NCBI GenBank assembly: GCA_905178155.1
Contig: CAJINV010000004.1
Location: 9,462,625-9,526,624 of the forward strand
Reading direction: 5' to 3'
Source: Amoebophrya sp. A120
Lineage: Eukaryota; Sar; Dinophyceae; Syndiniales; Amoebophryaceae
DNA length: 64,000 nucleotides
Part shown: positions 1 through 12,226 of the stretch, piece by piece
How positions within the stretch are numbered: the stretch's first letter is position 1
Layout: every line of letters starts with the position of its first letter
Made by a program: the position numbers and the translations under genes
The notes under the pieces: model-generated
What the model was told of the DNA's origin: nothing
Seen by the model: the letters and a program-made list of their open reading frames with translations, nothing else
Databases searched by the model: none

Positions 1-358
1 GGGAAAGCGGGAAGCACGGGAAAAACGGGAAGCACGAGAAAGGCGGGAGGCACGGGGAAGGCGGGGAGAACGGGGAAAGCGGGAAACGCGGGGAAGGCGG
101 GAAGCATAGGGAAAGCGGGAAGCACGAGAAAGGCGAGAGGCACGGGGAAGGCGGGAAGAACGGGGAAGGCGGGAAACACGGGGAAGGCGGGAAGCATAGG
201 GAAACGAAAGCGGGAAGCACGGGGAAAGCGGGAAGCACGGGAAAAACGGGAAGCACGGGAAAGGCGGGGGGCACGGAGAAGGCGGGAAGAACGGGGAAAG
301 CGGGAAACACGGGGAAAGCGGGAAGCATGGGGATCCGGGAAACACGGGGATAACGGGA
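1..358. repeat. GC-rich minisatellite at the window start
   Basis: Degenerate tandem array of roughly 17-20 bp units built on GGGAAAGCGGGAAGCAC and GGGGAAGGCGGGAAGAAC variants. It runs from the first base, so its left end is outside the window. No coding frame is supported in it. Confidence 0.9.
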
Positions 359-1265
359 TGGAAACACTGGCGGGGGGCGCAAAGAAAGCAGGGGGCACGG
401 GTAACGCCGCCGGCGGCCAAGCCCCAGGCGAGCAGCTGCCCACCACCCTCCCCCGGTGCCCTCCCTCTGTTCGCGAAGGGAAAGCCGCGCCCCGGCACCA
501 GGTCTTCAGGCGGGCAGCTGCCCACCACCCTCCCCCGGCGCCCTCCCTCTGCTCACCTCACGAGGAGACCGGCAGAGGGCGCCACCGTCCGCCGCCTCTG
601 TCTTGGGCGGTGCGCGCGAGGGAAGCAGGCGGGGGCGGAACAGATTACTGCATGCGAGCTAACGCGGGGGGCGCCGCTGTTGTCCGGGGGTGCTGGGGGA
701 GGGTGGTGGGCCCCTGCGCCAGGGGGGCAATGAATGCCCCGCCCCGGCGCCCGTGCTGCCTCCATCCACGCGCGCGGCAGGGGCCCCCGCTCGGCAAGGC
801 TGCGCGCGGGGGAAGGGCGCGGGGGGCACCAAGGCGCGCAGGGGCAACCGGGGCACAAAGGCAGGCGGCACGAACGGGCCACGCCGCAAACGCGCGCGCG
901 GGCATGGCGTCACGCGCCAACGCCTCGCATGGCGCAGACTGTTCCCCCGCTTCCTTCCCTCGTCCACTGGCGCCCGCCCGCTGCCGCGCTTTGCGTTGTT
1001 GCTTGGGCCTAAGGCTTGCCGCCACGCAAATGCGCGCCCCATGCGGGTGGGGTCCTCGCGCTCGCGCAGAGACTGGAACCACGGGCGCCATGGCGCTCCG
1101 CCTTCGTTCTGTCAGCAAGAAGCGGCGCAGATGCCTGGCCCCACCCTGCATCAAAAATTTTTTCCCTTGCCCACCCTCTGGCGTTTTTCCCCCCCTGTCC
1201 ACTCGTTCACCCTCCCACTACGCGACATAAGCTGCGGCCTTGTAGGTCAAAAGCGAACAGCTAAT
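359..1265. other. GC-rich tract without a supported gene
   Basis: Very GC-rich sequence with long open frames on both strands, which is expected from composition alone. None matches a family I recognise. A 46-bp direct repeat (425-470 and 507-552, rich in CCACCACCCTCCCCCGG) is visible. The first exons of the downstream gene could lie here, but I cannot identify them. Confidence 0.6.
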
Positions 1266-1363
1266 GGTCAGTAATCATGCAACACAGATTTTTATCACAT
1301 GGTTGAGATTTAGCATGACAAGTTGCTTTGTTCCAGACCACCCAGACATTTTTGCTTTTGATA
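1266..1363. mobile_element. Truncated family-A introner (right end only)
   Basis: Matches the right-hand part of family A elements: an internal stretch with ATCATGCAACACAGATTTTT and a degraded terminal repeat CCAGACCACCCAGACATT ending in GATA. The left terminal repeat is missing and no duplication can be assigned. The following frame (from 1365) is open into the next gene, so this may be the remnant of an intron before its first identifiable exon. Confidence 0.65.
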
Positions 1364-1484
1364 CATCGAGGCACGCGACCAAGAAGCGGAAACGAGGCCG
1401 CCCACCAGTGCCCGAGGAAGGCCGGAATGGCCTTATCTCTTCTACAACACAAGTGAGGTGGACGAGGGACCGATTCACCTAGAA

Positions 1485-4400
1485 ATGTACGACGTACTGG
1501 ACGAGGTCATGCTCATGCACGACATGAAGCGCAGGAATTTGACGAACGCGAACCCGGAGATACTAGAGGCAGTTTTCGGGCCAGAGGCAGATGTTGTGGA
1601 CGAGGAGCATCTGCATCAGGTGCAGGCAGATGTTGTGGACGAGGGGGGCCATCTGCATCAGGATCGGCCACAACATCCTCGTCGCACGGCGTATGCTGGG
1701 ATTCTCAAACGTTACATTCCAAGCTGTTGCATGATTTGTCATGCAAAATGAGCTTCAACATCCACGAGGTGAAGCTAGAGCTACTTCGCACGTTGACAAA
1801 TTTTGGAAAGGCTAAACAGCATCTAGATTTGTGCGGAATTGGTAATGCAACAGGTCGTGCAACCTCCCTGCCTGCTTTGATTTTAGCCATTCCGGTGGTG
1901 ATAAGTTGAAAATGAAACACAATTCGCCAGCTATTTACAAGCAGGAACATAGATAGCACGTTTAAACAGTTACTCGCTCGCCTAAAGAAGCGAGCACCCG
2001 ATTGATTTTAGCCATTCTTGCATTACAAATACATGTAACAGTTGAGAGCGCAACGCTTAAGAACGCCATACGGCAGGAGCTGCATCGTCCGGTAATGATA
2101 AATCGGAAAGTGAAGCGCACGAACTAAAAAATGTGGCCGATGAACGAAGTGAAGTAGGGCAAGATCACGATACAAGCAAAACCGCCACGACCAAGAACGC
2201 CAGCGACAGAGAAGATATGGCTCTACTCACGTCGAGTACTTCTACACGACAATCAGCTACTGAAAATGAAAAAGAAGAACCTACTAGTGAAGCTGGAGAG
2301 AACGACGTGAAGAGGACCTCCGAGGAAAAGAACGATAGCCAGAACAAGGGAGGAACCTCGGGAGATGGAGGTGTTATGCCTTGGACGGTCGTTAGTATAC
2401 AGAAGGGTGAATTTGCAGTGAATTTGTATTGCATGACTTGCATTTACTTGAAAAGAGAAGTGCGCTGCGTAAAGGGCTGGACACGAGCCCAAGCAGCTCA
2501 CGCAGCGTGAAGGGCTGCTCGGTGCCAGGTGGCACTTGCAGCACCGAAAGAAGTAGTGGTAGGTCTTGCTGGGGCCCGCCGGACTGTGTAGCGCATATGT
2601 AACCAAAGAGGGGGGGTCGTGGGGCTCTTGTTCATCTGCGCGCCTGCCTCAGACCTTCCTCTCCGGAATGGTCGAAAGGGAGGGCGACGCCTGAACACAG
2701 GGGCACTAGTTCAACGCGTGCGCTCTCATGAGTTGTGGTTGTGGCTTGGAATTGGATATCTGGGAGTAGCCCCGGCGCCCTTTTCAAAATTCACCCCAAA
2801 ATTCACCGGGCGCCCATTTTCGACCGTGATAAGCAAACTTTAGCGCAGAAAAGTGCTCAAAAAAGTGCACAGATAGGCCATGAGAAGGAACGCAAAGGGG
2901 GAAAAAGCGGAGTCCTCTGTTGCCCTAAGCCCGTCTGTATTCTGCTGAAAATGCCACAAGATTTCACGCGCCTGCCGGGAAAATGCGTCAAAGCTCTCGG
3001 CCGGGTCCTTTCGTCCTTGCCTGCCTTCTTGCTTAGTTGTATGCGCTTCGCGGCCTTTATTTCTGGCGTCTTTGCCGCGGCTGCTGCAGTGCTCTTCTGC
3101 GAGAACGGGGAGGCGCAAAAATCTGCCCAAAGAACGGCGCCCGGGCCATGTCCTCTGGCTGCCCACTGCGCAAAAGCCCGCGGCTGCTGCGCGGTGCAGG
3201 GCCTTCTACTTCCCAGAACAGGGCCAAGAGGGACAATGTCCCGGCGGGCTCATCGGCAATTTGGCATGCAAAATTCACTACAAATTCACCACTTCTCATG
3301 CTGACGGGTGTTAAAGCTCATGAACGATAGCCAGAACAACGATAGCCAGAACAACGGAGGACCCTCGGGAGATGGAGGTGGAGGTTCCTCGCCGTGGTCG
3401 TGGTCGCTCCCGTCCTGGGGGACTGTGGCGCAGGCCGGGGCGAGCGCAGTGAAGGGGGTCCAGGGTGCGGCGCAAAACGTGTTCGACGGCGCCAAGCGGG
3501 GCGCGGAAGCACTCCGACGGGGCGCGGAAGCAGTCCGGCAGCGCGCCGAACGGGGGTGGGACTCGGTGCGAGCCGTTTTCCATTGGGGTGGGCGCGCCGA
3601 CCTCGGGCATGACATCATGCTCGGCCGCCTTGCCAGCCCGGAAGAGGCGAACTTTTTGGACGAGATCAGCAGGTATCAACTGGTCCACCCTGGGTTTCAG
3701 ATACCGGACGACCACCTTTTCGCCCTCTTCCACAACCTCGCACCCCGTCGGCTGCCAGTGGAGGAAAGGCAGAAGCTAGGGAAAGCGGCAGGTCTACGTG
3801 GACGTTATAGTCTCGATTTCGGCGATGGGAGAGGTGTGTGCTCGGATCCGCGCCGCCGCGGCGTTTATTCTTCGGTGTGCGAGAACATGCCCCTTTTGCG
3901 CACTTCTGTCCTTGCCGAAACGCAACCGCAGCGTGGTCTCGAGGACCACGTCGGCAGCGAAGATGCTGCCGTTCTAGCCGTTCCGCCGAGCAGCGATGGC
4001 GAAGATGGGTGGGGAGCAGACGAACACCGCGATGTGTACCGCGTGCCGCTATCTCCTTCCGAGCGTGATTACATCAACACGGAACTAAAGGAAACGCCGG
4101 AGTGGCGAGACATTTTGCCAGAGGACGGCATTCGCTTTGGGGATAACCCGTTGAACCGCGACCACGACGTGCACCCGAAAATCGGAAAGGCAAATGAGGA
4201 CTATATCAGCCACGACCCCACGACGGGCGCGACGCAGCCGGTGCGCCCCATCCCGCGCGCACACTGGCCAGAGGGGTTCGCAGACATGTCCGGCACTTAC
4301 TTCGCCGGCAACCCTGGCACCATCCGCCCCAGCGTTCCGCAGATAGAGGCCAGCCTCGAGGCTAGCGACCGCGCGGGCTCTGCGTTGCACAAGCAAGAGA

Positions 4401-6576
4401 GTGTGTTGCACAAAGACGTGAACTTCATCGAATGGCACGGGGCTCCGGAAGTTTTTTCTCAGCTGACTACTTTTCACGCGACAGCGAGGCTTAATGAAGA
4501 ACACGCGGCGGCAGAACTCCGCTACGCACGTTTTCGGCAGCTGGTCACAGGGTTGCTGGCGGGCCACACGACCCTGTCCGAGAACGACCAGAGCTTTCTC
4601 CTCGAGTTCATCAAGCCATCTGACCAGACCCCCCCTACGGAGGTTGGGAAAAATGACGAGGGGGCCGAAGAGGAAAGAACGCTCTACCAAGTACTAGAAG
4701 ACCGCGAGGCGCAGACCGCAGCCACGGGCTTTCACCAGCTCCACCAGCACGAAAGCGCAAACAGGGCCTCCGAAGGAGATGATGGTGGAGCAGGCCCCAC
4801 CATGGTCACGACCAGGGAGAGCAGTGCCGGCAAGCTGGACGACCTCGTGGAAGATGATCGAGAGCAGACAGAGGACACGAACCCTCGCCCCCGCGCAGGA
4901 CGCAGCGCGCCAGTAACAACTGCGTCGCGAAGTAGTAGGGCAGCAGGGCCGGAGGACGGTTGGAAGGACCTCCGCAGAACGCTGGGTGGAGGAGAGGCGG
5001 CTAATTGGTCTCTGCGTAAAAAAGTCCTCGAGGATGCGGCGTCGCACTGGGACGTTTCGTTTGTCAAGCTTTCCGCAAGCAACCTCTCTGAGGCGTCCGC
5101 GCCCGAATTGTTTGACTTCGTCGCCCATCCGGCGCAGGAAGATCGCGAACAAAACAGTGGAGGAAATAACACCAGGCAAAAAACACTGCCAGCGCTAGCG
5201 GCACTGCCGTCTAACTATGGGGGGCAGGAAGCTGGGCGTGCTGTCGGTGACCTGGTGCAGGATGGCCACTCGCAGCTACTTTTTGAGGCCTCGCTTCTTC
5301 AGTGGCTAGACATCAGCACCAACATCATGGAGCGTTTTTTGGTTAAGAATGACCCACGGACGATTATTCCGGCCCCGCTTCCGGCGCTTGGATGGGAAAA
5401 TTTTACGCGCGGCGGCCATCGCCGTGGCCGCCCCGGGCTCGATGCTCCCGGCAGTGGAAGGCACAGCGGGGTCGTGTCTGCGCTGAATATTACGGACGAG
5501 TTGGAAATCAAGCCGGCTCGCCACGGGTTTTACTTTGATGGCTGGCCGGTCATGGCTGAAGAGCATTTCCAATTTATCCTGGGTAAAAACGTCGCCACCC
5601 CATAGTCAAGTTGGTAAATCTGCTAGACAAATCTCCAAGTTTTGGGAGTCGTGCATGACAAGTTTACATCTGTAGTGTAGTGCTGTTTAGCAAGGACAGC
5701 CGCATCACAAAGACGCCTGCTCATCCTGTTTACAGCATTACAAATCCCAAAACACGACTACAGATTCCTCTCTTGCGGATGTGCATTACAGATTTTTCTG
5801 TGGATGCAAGTCTGCATGACAACTATGGGACAATGGGGGGGCAAAGTGTAGTGTCGCATTTTGTTTAGCATGACAACTACGGGATGGGGACGTTTTTAAA
5901 TAGGATACAACTCGTGGAATGGCTTGGGCGAAGTGGTACACAAATCCAGGACAGCCACTGGCCCGTATCAAATGTAAAAGTGTCTGGGCCTGGAAGAATG
6001 CAACTTGTCATGCTAAATCTGAAGCATGCAAAAATCTGTGTTGCATGATTACCAAAAGTCGCCCAGTTTTGGCCAAGTCGGGAGGGAGTTTCTCACAGAA
6101 TCTGTCATGCTAGGTCCTGCATTCCAGGCTTCGTGGGTCATGGAAAAGCTGCATGACAAATCGCGCATTCTTCCAGACCCAGACACTTTTACATTTGATA
6201 GCCCAGCCTTCAAAACTACACGAAAGCCTCTCAGCAGATTCTGAAGGAGGTCCTGGCCCGACTCGTGAACCGCGCCCGAAGCTTGGCGGCTGTGGGGCTG
6301 GTTCAACAGGAGGACGCGGGGGACCCAGGTCAACGAGAGGAACCTAGCGCGAGGAGCCCAAGCACCTTTACGCCCCAGAAGATTCCAGCCAAGGCCCCGC
6401 TCCTATTCGCTCAGGAGATCCAGATGTGGCACAGAATGCGCAAATTACTTCGCACTAAACGTGAGAACGCGAGATGGCAGCAGAAGCAGCAGCGGAACTT
6501 TTCACGCGATTACGCCGACTGGAATGATCACAGAACGGGTTTGGAGTTCGCGGACTGGTTTACTTCTGATGAATGA
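1485..6576 (+). CDS. Unrecognised protein of about 1,040 residues, 5 exons
   Basis: Not a family I recognise. Proposed exons are 1485-1691, 2076-2373, 3381-5574, 5913-5965 and 6206-6576 (3,123 nt, an exact multiple of three). The first ATG in frame is 1485, but the frame is open back to the introner remnant at 1363, so the true 5' end may lie upstream. Introners D1, I1 and A1 interrupt it and their removal keeps the frame. The 2374-3322 junction is inferred from direct repeats (NDSQN..GG..SGDGG coded on both sides, same phase) and is the least certain. The protein is hydrophilic, with an acidic N-terminal part carrying a VDE-HLHQ repeat, Gly/Ser-rich and Asp/Glu-rich stretches, and a basic C-terminus near MWHRMRKLLRTKRENARW. 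No signal peptide or membrane segment is evident. No function is assigned. Confidence 0.7.
1692..2070. mobile_element. Introner element, family D (D1)
   Basis: 379 bp. Left end TATGCTGGGATTCTCAAACG, right end reads back as TATGGCGTTCTTAAGCG. Flanking 5-bp duplication CGGCG/CGGCA (4 of 5). Removing the element plus one copy joins RTA to GAASSG in frame. It is the longest D copy. Confidence 0.88.
2331..3380. repeat. Insertion flanked by 43/58-bp direct repeats inside a coding exon
   Basis: Exonic sequence at 2331-2373 (GAT AGC CAG AAC ... GATGGAGGTG) recurs at 3323-3380, where a 15-bp unit is doubled. Both copies are in the same coding phase. The 949 bp between them are GC-rich, have stops in all useful frames, and carry inverted repeats near their ends: GGGTGAATTTGCAGTGAATT at 2405 is echoed as GGTGAATTTGTAGTGAATTT on the other strand near 3292. 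Probably a large introner-like intron; the exact borders are not resolved. Confidence 0.6.
5575..5907. mobile_element. Introner element, family I (I1)
   Basis: 333 bp. Left end TATCCTGGGTAAAAACGTCG, right end reads back as TATCCTATTTAAAAACGTCC. Duplication CAATT/CAACT (4 of 5). Excision joins ..EHFQF to VEWLGRSG in frame. Interior is rich in GCATNACAAAT motifs. Confidence 0.88.
5966..6200. mobile_element. Introner element, family A (A1)
   Basis: 235 bp. Ends TATCAAATGTAAAAGTGTCT and its complement. Duplication GCCCG/GCCCA (4 of 5). Excision joins ..DSHWP to GLQNYTKASQQ in frame. It lies only 53 nt downstream of I1. Confidence 0.9.
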
Positions 6577-7348
6577 GGAAAGATAGGTAAAAATGAGACT
6601 AAATTGATAGGATCTAGAAAACAGTGAGCGAAGTATTTTCATTTCGTGTATTGCCGCCTAGCCCTAGGCCTAGCTTGAAAACATCCTCGCGTAAAGATCA
6701 TGTCCATGATACAGGAGCAAAAAACGTTTTTTCCAATCTGAAGAAGGAGAAGTAGAAAAGTTGTGATGAAATGGATCGCACTCACACTGAGGGTCTTGAA
6801 CATTTGACACTTCGGCCAGCATGAAGAAAGGCAGAAAGAATATAGAAATAGTGCGTGCTCCCGAATAAGGCCGATGACTGCAGTTGAAGAATCCGAATAG
6901 GAGGTGCATCTGCGGGGGCGCACTAGAGATCATACCAAAGTCAGCCGCAAAAGACAAGTATTGATATTGATCTGAGATCAGCAACAAGAAAGAAACACAT
7001 GATCAGCAACAGAACACATGATCACGCTGGGATCTACCCGTTGATGTGGGTCAATAAATTGATCATCACTCGCAACAAGCCTCGGCAAATCATTTTATTA
7101 TATCGTTGAGTTTTTTTTTCGTTGGACAGGCGACAGCCCGGTGAGCGCAGATAGAGGACCACGGTGTTTCCTTGACCACGCTACGTATAACTTACAAATG
7201 AAGAAACATGTCCAATGGACAGCACCAAAATGGTAACGTAACGAACTACAGAAAAAGAAAAACTTCGTTGAACTTGAACAAAACTAATAATAAAGTAATT
7301 TCGAGGTAGTGGTTTTGGAGTTGTAGACCGCTCTACAAAATCTTCACT
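6577..7348. other. Intergenic region before the POP1 gene
   Basis: About 770 bp of AT-richer sequence with no supported gene and no introner. Short antisense frames (6639-6987) have no recognisable features. The last part should hold the POP1 promoter and leader; I see no convincing TATA element. Confidence 0.5.
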
Positions 7349-10300
7349 ATGTCTTACCAAGGACCACCCGGTGCCAGCAGTAGCCACGACAAGCCAGCTT
7401 TGCGGGCACCATCTACATCCTCAGCAAGCGCTATTAAAAACAAGCCCGCGGCCCCACTCCTTCCAAAGCGGACATTACCGAAAATGAGGCCGCAAAGCAG
7501 ACCGACCAGCAGTTCCGGTGGTCTGCCACCACAGCCTGCACATCAACGAGCTCCCGAAAGTACGGCGGGCGATACGGACCACACGCCACGCTCGCACAAG
7601 GAAAAGAAAATCAAAGCTGCGGGGAAGGGGTCAAGACCAGGGACGCCGGTTTCATCGAGAAGTCCCCCGCGCGCAGTTACCTTTGCAGAAGTGGTTCAAG
7701 TTGTGTCGGAAAAAAATAAAAACTATCCCCCGGTTGCGGCGAATAAAAATGGCGCTTCTTCTATAATGGGGGGTTCATCTCCTGTAGAAGCTTTTGCTAC
7801 AACTAATCCAACAAGAAGCTCAAGAACTACATTGAACGCGCAAGAGCCGTCTACTTCATTGAATCAAAATCGAATTATATCGGCAGAAAATAACTCCTCT
7901 TTGTCGTCCACTGTAGCTGCCAACCTTGCGAAGATGAACAACAAGACAAAGGAACAAGAAAAATCCACCCTCTTGACCCACAGCAGCACAGCCCTTGCCC
8001 CGGTGGTAAAAGTGGCGGATTTTGTCGGGGAGCGATGGCAAGAGATAGAGTCGTTGCTCAAGGATCCAGACGCACCTGTACCGGAGCCGTTGAAGCAGCG
8101 CTTGCGGAGGCGAGCGAGAAGTCACAAGCCTTTCACAATTTTGTCTCGGCAAGCGACGAACCGGGACGCGGGGTTCAGGCCCAGGATTACTAATGCCGCG
8201 ATCAGGGACAGGGTGTTGAGGTCGTTGTTGTTGTTGACGCAGCAGCAGATGCAGCAAGCGCAACCTGGTGTGCGGCCAACATTGCCAATGATCCACGACC
8301 ACGACCCAAATGGCGAGAATTATGAAGCGAAAATAATAAAGTCGGAAGGATCTTCAGATGACCTGGAAGATGTTGATCTCGCGAACTTTCGCTTTTCCAC
8401 CTTGGACCGTATCAACAAGAAGAAACATAAAGTCCTTCCACCACGAGAACAATCAGAAGAGGTGTTGGTGGACCTCCGAACGAAAGAGCCAGAAAATGTT
8501 GAAAAATCCCCAAACGAAGTACTAAAGCCCTTCAAGCTTCTCCGGTGCCACAAGCGCCGCGACGCCGTTTTCTCCCACACACTACAACTGTCAAGAACAT
8601 CAAATCCGGAAAATAAAACTAAATGGCTCGGTCTCGCCACCCATGTATGGCACGCGAAACGATTCCACATGGAAACCGTCTGGGGCTGGCGGCTACCGAA
8701 AAATTCCTGCGAGATTGGCGCCCGCGCTGTTTGGCGCAAATGCAAAAAGCAGGGCTTGGTCCTGCACGACAGGTCTTACGCGAGAGTTTTGAAACTTTCT
8801 GCGGCGTATCAAATGTAAAAATGTCTGGGTCTGGAAGATTGCCAGGCTTGTCATGCACGTTTTGCATGACTCCTGATGTCTGTGATGCATGCCCTAGCAT
8901 GACAGATTTTCATTTTGTGAGGGCTTCCGGATGCCTATACCGCATGACAAATGCTGATCTTTCCGTGTAGCAAAGCTTGGACTCTCACTCTCTTTGCTGC
9001 TCATGCAATACAGATTTTTTTAGAATCTAAAATCAGCATGACTAGTTGAATTCTTCCAGACCCAGACATTTTTACAGTTGATACGGCGGCGAAAAAACCA
9101 ATTGTGGACTTGATGCGGGACGCTTTCGGAATTCAGATGAAACACCTAATGGCGAAAAGATATGCACATAAAACTTGTTTTGCTGCAAGAGCAGCCGCGA
9201 CTTCTAAGGACAGCACTGAGGACATCAAAAATTTGAAAACTACAAGAAGTGGTGCCTCTAGTTCCTCTGCCAACATCTTGAAGCGGCCGAAAGCGGGAGT
9301 AGACGCAAAAAAGTCCACGAAGAAGAAGAAATTGAACAAAGAAACGGAAGGGAACTGGCGAGGCCTCGTGGATCTGAGGCGCGGCCGGATGCAGGCACAT
9401 CAAGAACTACTCTCAGTAGGAGCCGACGAGGAGGGTGGACGAGGCTTTTTACATGAAAGCGACAAGGTGGACATGGACCAGAACCAGCTAATCATGAAGG
9501 ACGTGCCGTTCGTTTGGTTTTCTTCTGACGTCGGAAAGAACAATTCATCAACCGAGCAGGAGACCGCAAGAACCTCCTGCCACGACACTTCGTTCGCAAA
9601 AGTGTTCGGGACGACACGGAACAACTCTTCCTCGAGGACGAGGGAGCCACCTCCACAAGGGGAAGATGCTGTTGTTGAACACGCTCTTTTTCTTTGGATT
9701 CACCCAGCGGCGATGTTCGAAGTCCAACAGATGCTTCAGAACGCAGTTGCATCACGACCTGGTGCTGCACCGAAGAAAACAGCTAGTACAGCAGCAGGAT
9801 CTACTGCAATAATAGAGAACCCACCTGCAGCTGGTGGTCGTGCTGCTCCTGGTCATTCTCCTGCTCGACGACGAGAACAAGAACTACATCAAGTCTCAGT
9901 GACCATTTGCGACCATCTGCACACCTTTGAGTTCTTCGGAAATATGGTGAAGAAAGCGATTTTTCCACCGAAATTCTCGAGGACACCTGCTGACGTAGGA
10001 GAGCTAGTCGCGGCGAATCTACCGTACCGGAGGTTCGACCAGGGGGGAGCTGAAGTGATTGACCAACTGCCGGTGGTCATTGTTGATACCAGCTCTAGAG
10101 CCGTGTCTTCAGTGACAACTTCTACGAGAAGTAAGACTATGACCCCCGCCCCTAGTGTTGAGGACCACGACAGCGCGGCAGTAGATGATGAATTTGCTAA
10201 TATTATATCAAAGCGAGAAGTTGTTGTCAACAACCGTTCATCCCTCCCCTCCTGCCAGCTGATCTTTTTCGAGCCGGACCCGGCGAAGGTGCGGCAATTC

Positions 10301-11673
10301 TTCCTTTACTTCAAAATGGAGTGCCTGGCGGAGGTGATTGGGTTCGAGGACCGACACAGGCTGAGAACAGCCTACCTCCAGCCGGAGTTTCCGTTTGATT
10401 TTCCAGAGACAAGAGCTGGCACCGCGTGGCTGCAGAAGAGAGAAAAGGAAAAAGTGGTGGAGTTTATCAAAAAGCCGAAATCGAAACGGGTGAACTACGC
10501 CAAATTCAAGGTCCACTCCCCCTTCTACGGGTTTTGGCCGGATTACGACTTCGAAGTAGATGCGGTCGTGCAGCCGGGAAGTGGTGAAGCTGCTGCTCCT
10601 GCTGGACACAATTGTAGCAATTGTTACATTCCGCTAGAGCGAGACGTGGACTTTCTTCGCCACTACAACAACCACCGAGGAGATGCAGCTGCGAGAAAGG
10701 TGGCATCAAGCGCGAAAGGGAACAATAGAGACGGCGAGGACCAGGTACAACTGTGTCAACAAACTCTGCCAGAAATCGCCAACCTTCGCACAGTCGTGCA
10801 GAGAGACGGAATTCGCTATCTTCCCGGTAGCTGCAAAAACTTTCCGGCAGAAAAGATCCGCGATGTGGTTGCCTGTCGCGTTATCCCAGTGTCGACCGGA
10901 GTGCCCGAACCCTGCACCCATCTTTATGTGATGACGAAAAATGCCGGAGCCGCGCCGGGATTGGACTCTGGAGCAACTGCTGATCAAGCGGCAGGAGCTC
11001 AGGTGCCGATGGACGTCGAGGAGAACGAAAATTATAACGACAGCGCAAGAGGTCCAGCGGCAGTCTCTCATTTTACAAACGGCACAATAAGACGTCGAGG
11101 TAGCGACCAACATCACAAAAACTTCCGCCTCTGCGGCTTCGTTCTTTCCGGTGGTTATTCACATGCCTTTATCAAAAGGAAAAATCCCCCCTCCCCATAT
11201 CAAAACGAGGTCTCTGATGCAGGATTTGCGTACACAAATAAGATTTGTCTTGCTGGAGAGGAATGCAGCCCCATACTAAGCCGAAGTAGAGAGGTTCTGG
11301 CCTAGGCGTCTAGCATGAGAAACGTCCGTGCTGTAGGCCCATCAGCATCACAAACCGCCGGCACAATGCTGCGGAGCTTGTGGAGTTGCCTTCTTGCAAG
11401 ACAGACGTGATCTGAGGTCTCAAATCAGCAACACAAATTTCCGGAAACATACCTTTTCGATATGGGGAGGGGGGATTTTTCCTCCTAATAGCCTTCGGAC
11501 GGGCGATCGGGTTGGGCTTCGTCGAGACAGAGGCTTACTCGGGCTACCTGTCATCTAACCAAGTCGACACTTTCTTGTACATGCGAAATACTACGTCGAA
11601 CTGTTACCACAGGGTTTACGTATCAGCTGATACAGATTTGGGACAGAGAACCAGTAGGAAGGATGTTGGGTAG
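7349..11673 (+). CDS. POP1: POP1, protein subunit of RNase P / RNase MRP
   Basis: Core protein subunit of nuclear RNase P (tRNA 5' maturation) and RNase MRP (rRNA processing). Exons 7349-8806, 9089-11169 and 11496-11673 sum to 3,717 nt, giving 1,238 residues. The basic POP1 N-terminal signature is near residues 245-260 (RLRRRARSHKP). The strongly conserved THVWHAKRFHM..WGWRLP block is near residues 430-445. A POPLD-type segment (KRVNYAKFKVHSPFYGFWP) is near 950. The C-terminal GFVLSGGYSHAF-GRAIGLGFVE and RNTTSNCYHRVYV match the end of POP1. The last motif is split by introner B1 and only reads correctly after its removal, which supports the splice model. Long low-complexity, Ser/Thr-rich insertions make it larger than the human protein (about 1,020). 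ATG at 7349 is the first in frame after the 5' intergenic region. Confidence 0.92.
8807..9083. mobile_element. Introner element, family A (A2)
   Basis: 277 bp, in POP1. Ends TATCAAATGTAAAAATGTCT and ATTTTTACAGTTGATA. Exact duplication CGGCG on both sides. Excision joins ..KLSAA to AKKPIVDLMRD in frame. Confidence 0.95.
11170..11490. mobile_element. Introner element, family B (B1)
   Basis: 321 bp, in POP1. Left TATCAAAAGGAAAAATCCCC, right GGGGATTTTTCCTCCTAATA. Exact duplication GCCTT. Excision creates the POP1 motif SHAFGRAIGLGF; without it the frame runs to a stop at 11305. Confidence 0.95.
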
Positions 11674-12226
11674 TAGTTGTACTTCGTGGAACAAGTGGCA
11701 CAAGTTCAAAATAATTATCGATCTTACTACAAGACGTTTCAACTACTTCAAGCAAAGCGACATTTGAATGATTTATTTTCTATCAACGAGCAGGACAACC
11801 AAGAACGCTAACGCTTGTACAATGCTAATCGAAAATTCCTGCGACGCATCGGATTTCGAACTCCAGCCTGTGTACGTTTTTGGCAAGAGCATGCTCAATC
11901 TCCGTTTTTTCGTTGTCGTGCTTCTATCTCCTCTTTTAGTACTATATTTCTTTTTCGTTGTGGAACGAAAACGAGGCACGAGACGAGACACTGCTCAGTC
12001 GAAGAACCCAAACAGAGTGACGCAAATCAAAGTTGCTGTTGGTGTTGCCGACAGATGAGGTGACGACGGAGATGAGAGTTTTCTTTCGTCACTTGTAGAT
12101 TTGGATTTGGTCTCGTCCTGGTCCTGGTCCTCGTCCACCTCGCGTTAAACATCATAGCTAAAACGAGTCAGTGTTTTTTGAAGTTGTTGTTCTTTCTGCC
12201 AATTGTTTCGTTCTGAAAATAAAATC
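11674..12226. other. Intergenic region
   Basis: About 550 bp between POP1 and the giant coiled-coil gene. A 96-codon frame from ATG 11768 codes a hydrophobic stretch (FFVVVLLSPLLVLYFFF) followed by basic residues. It has no homology I recognise and is treated as chance or leader sequence. No introner is present. Confidence 0.45.

Noticed and set aside
358-1274. Open frames of 60-290 codons on both strands in the GC-rich start region
   Set aside because: Overlapping frames on both strands are expected at this GC content, and none has a recognisable motif or clean exon structure.
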